Source: Roseomonas elaeocarpi (GTDB lineage: Bacteria > Pseudomonadota > Alphaproteobacteria > Acetobacterales > Acetobacteraceae). From it: 64,000 nt of DNA. Positions 56,130 to 64,000 of this stretch are shown in pieces. The position numbers were made by a program, and so were the translations under genes. Within the stretch, counting starts at the first letter, position 1. The number at the start of each line of letters is the position of its first letter. The notes under the pieces are model-generated. The model was not told the DNA's origin. It saw nothing but the letters and a program-made list of their open reading frames with translations, and ran no database searches. The stretch spans positions 434,001 through 498,000 of the forward strand of contig NZ_JBHLUN010000002.1 in assembly GCF_042433915.1 (NCBI RefSeq), given 5' to 3'.

Positions 56130-58538
56130 CTACGCTGCCAAGCGCATGCGCAGATTTCTCATCCCCTCCGAATCGCGAACATCTGCGGACCTTTCCAGGT
56201 CCCGGAGGTAAAGTTTCACACCCTCAACAATGCTCGCACCGCCTTCACCGAGATTTTCCGCATCATCAAGGAATGCACCCACCATTCGGTCCCAGCGAGG
56301 CACCCTTTGACAAAGGCTCCAGCGCATTGCCGGACATTCTTTGTAGGTGAGGCCAGAAGCGAAGACATGGTTTCGGAGCAAGCCCTCACTCCACGCACCG
56401 GCAAACCACGGCAGATAACCACTATTCCCACGCTGTTTAACCATGGGCCATATGGAAGAGTATATCTCCATGGCACCTCTGCCACCAACAGCGAACTGAT
56501 CTTCCAAGCCAGACGCCTTAAGCATCTTTACACACAGGGTGTTATTCAACCTCGACACATTCCTGACCTGGCTCAAATCAAAATAGCTGAACAACATGTC
56601 AGGCCTGAGCCTGAGAACGATGTCGTAATCCCATCCCTGCATGTGTTCCTGCTTACGCATCAACTCATGCGCACGCCATATCTTGTAGATCATGCGACAG
56701 GCATTCTTCATCCTGTCAGGAACATCGAGAGTTTTCCAGTGCTCATCGAAGTTTTCCGGCGGCTCAGTTTCACAACCTGCCAGGCCAAGGCTGCCGGACA
56801 ACACGTCCGCAGCCACGCTCTCGTCTTTAAGGATCAGATCGGAAGCGTTGGGACACGCATCCAAAAACCTTTCATACTTGCGCATCTCCAGCGGAAGAGC
56901 CTGCAGCAGAATGGGGGGTATAAACCTGTCAATAACACCCGGCCCTCCTGCCCCGGTACCAACCGTGTTCCACGTGCTGAGAAAGACATCGGCTTGCAAC
57001 GGATCAATAATGAGCTTCCGCAGCAATGGCCAAGCGGTTTCGTAGCCTCTCAGCTGACCTGACACACAGATGGCCACCCGAGCTCCGCGAGCATTGCCCG
57101 AACCTCGCTTTGCCGACCAGACAGCCGCCTTTCTTACCAGGGTCTCCAACTCAGCAACGGCAGGAAAACCTGCACTTGAAGTCCGGGTCTCGCTCTCGAC
57201 ACCTCGCAAGAGATCAGCGTTACGCAGATGAATCCTACAAAGTTGAGAAAATGAATCGTTGTATTTTTCCTCGGCAGCTCCGGTGATACTGGCAAGAAGC
57301 TTCTGAGCGGCCTCAACATCGTTACGGACGGTGTGAATGCCCAGGAGCAGGCTGGCAGCTTCAGCAGCCCACCTGTTAGGCGCCGTATCAACGACCTTAT
57401 TCAGATACCCTTCCGCGATCTTGTTGCGCCCAGGCCTGAAATAGGCTGCGGCTGCCTGGAGACAGCTTTCAACATCCTCCGGAAACCTGTCAGCCGCCAG
57501 GCGGACGAAGTAGAATCCTCCCGTTGCAAAATCCGAGCCGGCCGCCCTGAAAACGTTTGAGCAAACCCTGAACGAAGCCACCTCTTCGGGATAATGCGAC
57601 AGCAACTCCAATGCGCCAGCCTGCGCCGTTACGAAGTCCTTCTTCTTCATAATGCTGTAAACAAGATCCACCTTCTCGACACGCGATCGAGGGCCTTCTT
57701 GAATTTCAGCGGCCTGCTGCTTCCACCCCGCGCAGGCGTCTTCCCAAAGTTTTCTGCTTGCCGCTGCTCTGGAGAGAAGTATCTGGTAGTTGGGAAGTGC
57801 CTTTGCTGCTTCCGAGGCAAGGAGGTCACTCAGTTCATCGTATCTGTGGAGGCAGAGCAGGTACTTGACCACCAATGGCACCACGGCCGGAGCAGACGGT
57901 CTTGCCATGATGAATTCGCGACCAACGGCGATCGCAGCATCCAGAAGGTAATATTCTCCATACAGCCGCACCAAGGCCAGCGCGAGCTCCTGCTCTCCGT
58001 CGAGGGATCTTTTCGCAGTCAGGAGCGTCTTCTCGGCTTCCTGTACTTCGTCCATGGATTGAAGACAGGCGGCAAGTCCAATGACAGCAGCTTTGTTGTT
58101 TGGTGCCCGTTGTACCGCCGCTTTCCAGGATGAAAGTGCGACTTGCCTGTCTTCGAGCAGCAGCGCATCGTTGACCTGCGCACGTTTGATCAGCATCCAC
58201 TCGTTGTCAGGCAGCAGTTTCAATCCATCATCGGCAACTTTGTCTGCCTGCTGCAGGTCGCCTTCCCGCAGAAGGAGGTCGATCAGGTTGAGTCGCGCCC
58301 GCGGCTGCGATGGAGCCAAGGACAAGATAGTGTTCCACACATGCAGTGCTCGTGTGTTTTCCTGTCGCCTCATGAAAGAGACAGCGAGTCGATCCAAGAT
58401 GGCAATATTGTTCTCGTGGTCAGACAAGGCAGATTCAAGAAAATCCGACGCGGCCACCCAGTTTCCACCAGCAGTTAGTTTGTCTGCTTGCTCGATGATC
58501 TCGCGTAATGGGATCTTCTGCTGCTCCACCTCAGACAT
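56130..58538 (-). CDS. TPR repeats fused to a glycosyltransferase-like domain (low-GC island)
   Basis: About 802 residues. Residues 1-460 are a helical TPR array (for example RQENTRALHVWNTILSLAPS, LNLIDLLLREGDLQQADKVA). Residues 486-790 form a domain starting ARVAICVSGQLRGYETAWPL, then ADVFLSTWNTVG and YDIVLRLRPDMLFSYFDL; this layout is found in putative capsule and surface-glycan glycosyltransferases, but the donor and acceptor are unknown. ATG 58538 has GGAG eight bases upstream; GTG 58649 is an in-frame alternative adding 37 residues. A/T-rich codon use matches the convergent hydrolase-TPR gene. TPR plus glycosyltransferase is also the architecture of flagellin-modifying FlmG of Caulobacter, an analogy only. 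Confidence 0.8.
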   Translation of the reverse strand: MSEVEQQKIPLREIIEQADKLTAGGNWVAASDFLESALSDHENNIAILDRLAVSFMRRQENTRALHVWNTILSLAPSQPRARLNLIDLLLREGDLQQADKVADDGLKLLPDNEWMLIKRAQVNDALLLEDRQVALSSWKAAVQRAPNNKAAVIGLAACLQSMDEVQEAEKTLLTAKRSLDGEQELALALVRLYGEYYLLDAAIAVGREFIMARPSAPAVVPLVVKYLLCLHRYDELSDLLASEAAKALPNYQILLSRAAASRKLWEDACAGWKQQAAEIQEGPRSRVEKVDLVYSIMKKKDFVTAQAGALELLSHYPEEVASFRVCSNVFRAAGSDFATGGFYFVRLAADRFPEDVESCLQAAAAYFRPGRNKIAEGYLNKVVDTAPNRWAAEAASLLLGIHTVRNDVEAAQKLLASITGAAEEKYNDSFSQLCRIHLRNADLLRGVESETRTSSAGFPAVAELETLVRKAAVWSAKRGSGNARGARVAICVSGQLRGYETAWPLLRKLIIDPLQADVFLSTWNTVGTGAGGPGVIDRFIPPILLQALPLEMRKYERFLDACPNASDLILKDESVAADVLSGSLGLAGCETEPPENFDEHWKTLDVPDRMKNACRMIYKIWRAHELMRKQEHMQGWDYDIVLRLRPDMLFSYFDLSQVRNVSRLNNTLCVKMLKASGLEDQFAVGGRGAMEIYSSIWPMVKQRGNSGYLPWFAGAWSEGLLRNHVFASGLTYKECPAMRWSLCQRVPRWDRMVGAFLDDAENLGEGGASIVEGVKLYLRDLERSADVRDSEGMRNLRMRLAA

Positions 58539-58691
58539 AAAATTTCTCCGATGGTCGTAGGTACCGCGATTGGTATCGAAGGCAGGAATGAGGTGAAAGG
58601 AAGGGGGGGCAAGCTGTGCCTTGAGAAGCTCTGCTTGCCTCGCGGTCACTGGTTTTCTTCCGATTCAGCCCGGAACTACGGCGTATAACCT

Positions 58692-61619
<2,928 letters not shown>

Positions 61620-61698
61620 GTCGGCCTTGGTCTCCGCCTTGCTGTCCGCCCCGTGGTTGCCGGGGTCCGGCCCCGAAAGGCCAAGCCCCGCCCGCCGC

Positions 61699-61920
61699 TC
61701 AGTGGTCTTCGTGCCCGGCGCCCTCGGCCAGCACGAAGGTGCGCGAGCAGTAGGGGCAGGTCGCTTCCTGCCCCTCGATGCGGATGTAGATCGCCGGGTG
61801 CCCGGCCACGCCCCTGCCGCCGTCGCAGGCCACCACGCGGCTGGACACGGTGATGCGGTCCTGCGGCGTCACGCCGGGAATGACCTCTGGGGTGTAGCCG
61901 GTGAAATGACCGTCGCGCAT
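61699..61920 (-). CDS. Small zinc-finger domain protein (zf-CHCC type)
   Basis: A 73-residue protein. VACDGGRGVAGHPAIYIRIE and ATCPYCSRTFVL supply one Cys, one His and a C-x-x-C pair, the pattern of the zf-CHCC domain related to the NDUFS6 subunit of mitochondrial complex I. Alphaproteobacterial members are short and often annotated simply as zinc-finger proteins. ATG 61920 is preceded by GGTTCCC only, so the start is less certain; the frame extends upstream. It lies 79 bp upstream of polA in the same direction. Confidence 0.83.
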   Translation of the reverse strand: MRDGHFTGYTPEVIPGVTPQDRITVSSRVVACDGGRGVAGHPAIYIRIEGQEATCPYCSRTFVLAEGAGHEDH

Positions 61921-62238
61921 GGGAACCGCTCGCCTCGGGGGAACCAGGAGCGGCAGAGATAGGCCCTGTGCGCCGATCGGACCAGGGGCAGGCGCCGTTC
62001 CGGCAGCGGGCCTGACGCCGCGGGGCGGGCACCGGACGGAGCCGCCGTAGGCCAGGGCGTTTCCCGGCGGCCCTCTGCGACGCCGCCGTGGGCGTTCCCT
62101 GCCCGGGCCCAGGGCGAGGCGCCGGAATCGGCATGGACCGACCGCCCCCTCCCTGGCCAGCGCCCTGCCCCTTCCGCATTCTGCCCGCGCCCGACTCGCG
62201 GCGGCACGCGCGCCCTGTTCCATGCCTGAGGAGTATCC
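61921..62238. other. Intergenic region
   Basis: A 318-bp GC-rich gap between the divergent zinc-finger and hydrolase genes. Both promoters should be here, but no convincing boxes, operator or RNA structure can be recognised. The frames that cross it have no ribosome sites. Confidence 0.4.
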
Positions 62239-63444
62239 GTGGCTTCAGCGAAGGTGGGCCATCCGGCCGTCCGGCCCGACGGCGGCAGCCCGGCGCGGCC
62301 GGGACGGGGCCGGTTGGGACAGGGTGGGGCGGCGTGGCTCCGGTCGGAACGAGCTCGGCCGGGGTGGGGATGGCCGCGGCGGACCCGTCTGCGGCTTGGG
62401 CCATGGAAGCTGCGCCCGGTGCTGGCCGGCCTCCTGCTGACGGTGCTGGCCGGCTGCGGCCCCTACGTCGCGGAGATGGGGCCGCCCCTGGTGGCGCCGG
62501 CCCTGCTCGCCGGCCCCGCCTCGGACCCGGCGGGTGGTGCGCTGATCGCCGGCGACGGCGCGGCGCTGCCGGTGCGGATCTACCGCCCGGAGGGCCCGCC
62601 GCGCGGGGTGATCCTGGCGATCCACGGCCTCAACGACGCCAGCCGCGACTTCATGGAGCCCGACACCGCGCCGCTGCTCACCGCCGGCGGGCAGCTGGTC
62701 TACGCCTATGACCAGCGGGGCTTCGGCCGCGCTCCGGATCGCGGGCTGTGGCCCGGCACCGACGCGCTGGTGGCCGATGCGCGCGCCATGGTCGCGGCGC
62801 TGCGGGCGCGTTATCCGGAGTTGCCGCTGACCGTGTTGGGGGAAAGCATGGGCGGCGCCGTGGCCCTGCTGGCCGCCACGCAGGAGCCGGTGCCGCCGAT
62901 CGACCGGCTGGTGCTGTCCGCCCCCGCGCTCTGGTCGCGCCGCGAGATCGGGCCGGTGGCCAGCGGCGTGCTGGGCGCCCTGGCCTACGGGCTGCCGGCG
63001 CTGAGCTTTCCGGCCAGCGGCGGCAACATCCGCGCCTCCGACAACGAGGCCGCGCTGCGCCGCTTCAGCACCGATCCACTGACGCTGAAGCAGACGCGCG
63101 CCGACGTGGGTTACGGGCTGTTCGACCTGATGGACCGGGCGGTGGCAGCCCTGCCCCGTTGCTGCCGGATGCCGGCGATCCTGCTGCACGGGGAACACGA
63201 CCGCCTGGTGCCGGGCGGCGTGCTGCGGCGTGCGCTGGACGCGGGCGGGGAGACTCCGGAAGGGACGCAGGGCACGCTGCGCCTGGCGGTGTATCCGGAC
63301 GGGTGGCACCTGCTGCTGCGCGACAGGAACCGGGAGGTGGTGGCGCGCGACGTGCTGAGCTTCCTGCAGGACCCGCAGGCACCGCTGCCCAGCGGCGCGG
63401 AAACGCGCGCCGCGGCCTGGCTGCACGAGGAGGATGCCCCCTAA
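62239..63444 (+). CDS. Alpha/beta-hydrolase, predicted lipoprotein (monoacylglycerol-lipase-like)
   Basis: A 401-residue hydrolase. The catalytic nucleophile is in LTVLGESMGGAVALLA; AIHGLNDASRDF is the oxyanion-hole motif; HGEHDRLVPG holds the Asp and YPDGWHLLLRD the His. This is the serine-aminopeptidase S33/lysophospholipase (PldB-like) group. A hydrophobic segment ending in LLTVLAGCGPY contains a lipobox, so the protein is probably lipid-anchored, but about 58 basic residues precede it, unusual for a signal peptide. GTG 62239 has GAGGAG five bases upstream; a later start, nearer the lipobox, is possible. Confidence 0.82.
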   Translation: MASAKVGHPAVRPDGGSPARPGRGRLGQGGAAWLRSERARPGWGWPRRTRLRLGPWKLRPVLAGLLLTVLAGCGPYVAEMGPPLVAPALLAGPASDPAGGALIAGDGAALPVRIYRPEGPPRGVILAIHGLNDASRDFMEPDTAPLLTAGGQLVYAYDQRGFGRAPDRGLWPGTDALVADARAMVAALRARYPELPLTVLGESMGGAVALLAATQEPVPPIDRLVLSAPALWSRREIGPVASGVLGALAYGLPALSFPASGGNIRASDNEAALRRFSTDPLTLKQTRADVGYGLFDLMDRAVAALPRCCRMPAILLHGEHDRLVPGGVLRRALDAGGETPEGTQGTLRLAVYPDGWHLLLRDRNREVVARDVLSFLQDPQAPLPSGAETRAAAWLHEEDAP

Positions 63445-63568
63445 GGGCCGTGCCGGCGCGCACCGCGCCGCTGGAAACCGGGCCGGCCGCCGCGTCAGGC
63501 GTTCCGGGACCGGGGCACCCGCCTCCGTCGCGCCCCTCGCCCAGCGAAGGAACCGCGCCCCCAGCCGC

Positions 63569-64000
63569 TCAGGACAGGCCGGAACGCTCCACCACCCCAT
63601 GCAGCAGCGACAGGATGCCGTGCGGCCCGCCGGCGCCGGAAGCCTCACCGGTCAGAGCCGCGTAGCGCGCGCGTTCCGACGACACGTGCCCGGCATAGGC
63701 CATCGACCAGGCGCCGAATTCGCGCCGGCTCGCCGGCCCGCATTCCAGCACCACCGTATCCTGGTGCCGCGGATCGAGCTGGATGCGCTCGAAGACCTGA
63801 TGAACGGCGGCGCTGCCGCCCTCGAGCAGTTGCGCGAAGCATTCCTCGTTGAACAGCAGGGCGCCGGTGACGCCGTCGCGCCCGTTGTTGCGGCGCGAGG
63901 CCTCGAGGATGCGCGTTACCTCGCCCTCCATCTCCGTCGCCACGCCGGCCAGCGCGTTCCGGCTGACGTAGATCAGCCGGTAGAGTGATTCCGTCTCGCT
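63569..64000 (-). CDS. BLUF-domain blue-light sensor (N-terminus cut by window end)
   Basis: At least 143 residues up to the window edge. The BLUF (FAD-binding blue-light sensor) pattern is clear: SLYRLIYVSRNAL with the key Tyr, GVTGALLFNEECFAQLLEGG with the flavin-contacting Asn-region and Gln (FAQLLEG), and VFERIQLDPRHQD followed by REFGAWSMAYAG with the semi-conserved Trp/Met. It has no fused output domain in the visible part, so it is a short BLUF protein that would act through a partner. The start codon lies outside the window, at most a few residues away. Confidence 0.88.
   Translation of the reverse strand, partial: SETESLYRLIYVSRNALAGVATEMEGEVTRILEASRRNNGRDGVTGALLFNEECFAQLLEGGSAAVHQVFERIQLDPRHQDTVVLECGPASRREFGAWSMAYAGHVSSERARYAALTGEASGAGGPHGILSLLHGVVERSGLS

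Noticed and set aside
54432..58691. Integrated prophage or integrative element
   Set aside because: Composition suggests transfer, but there is no integrase, no tRNA target and no direct repeat at the borders that I can see.

Overview
The window looks like a chromosomal segment of an aerobic alphaproteobacterium in the Acetobacteraceae, most likely Roseomonas or a close relative. This rests on very high GC (roughly 70% by eye), strong G/C third-position bias, many GTG and TTG starts, an alphaproteobacterial ChvG/ChvI pair, and the family-level look of the proteins. No rRNA, tRNA, CRISPR array, transposase, integrase or phage gene is visible.

Layout. 1-10 kb: mixed housekeeping and stress genes (nitroreductase, Uup-type ABC-F ATPase, Bcr/CflA exporter, quinone-reductase-like flavoprotein with a divergent LysR, DUF2171, YihY/BrkB, GNAT, DUF1203). 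10-15 kb: release factor 3, an exported RlpA-like barrel protein, an M29 aminopeptidase. 15-20.6 kb: the conserved stress trio prkA-yeaH-spoVR with a coupled SGNH hydrolase. 20.9-25.7 kb: De Ley-Doudoroff galactonate genes (dgoK-dgoA), an aldo/keto reductase, an Lrp regulator and a thiol-dioxygenase-like cupin; two minisatellites lie here. 26-29.7 kb: metK-trmB, then an exported type II dehydroquinase beside a 3-dehydroshikimate-dehydratase-like TIM barrel, which together could run quinate to protocatechuate. 29.8-39.1 kb: the translation operon rimP-nusA-ylxR-infB-rbfA-(thioesterase)-truB-rpsO, preceded by a terminator-like leader. 39.2-43.8 kb: a minus-strand polar amino acid ABC importer ending in a homocysteine S-methyltransferase. 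44.2-48.5 kb: ugpBAEC glycerol-3-phosphate importer behind a candidate Pho box. 48.9-54.4 kb: chvGI, a HugZ-like FMN protein, LysR, a C39-like papain-fold protein. 54.4-58.6 kb: two convergent genes of clearly lower GC, an alpha/beta-hydrolase-TPR protein and a TPR-glycosyltransferase-like protein, probably acquired. 58.7-64 kb: polA, a zinc-finger protein, a lipoprotein hydrolase, and a BLUF photoreceptor cut by the window end.

The least explained structure is a dispersed, non-coding element of about 265-290 bp, present as three full copies (12945-13209, 37231-37498, 48541-48828) and one half copy (115-202). It has long terminal inverted repeats, each folding into a strong GNRA-capped hairpin, around an invariant 11-bp central hairpin whose loop varies. 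Every copy lies just 3' of a gene. This repeat family and the low-GC TPR/hydrolase/glycosyltransferase pair are the best candidates for something undescribed.
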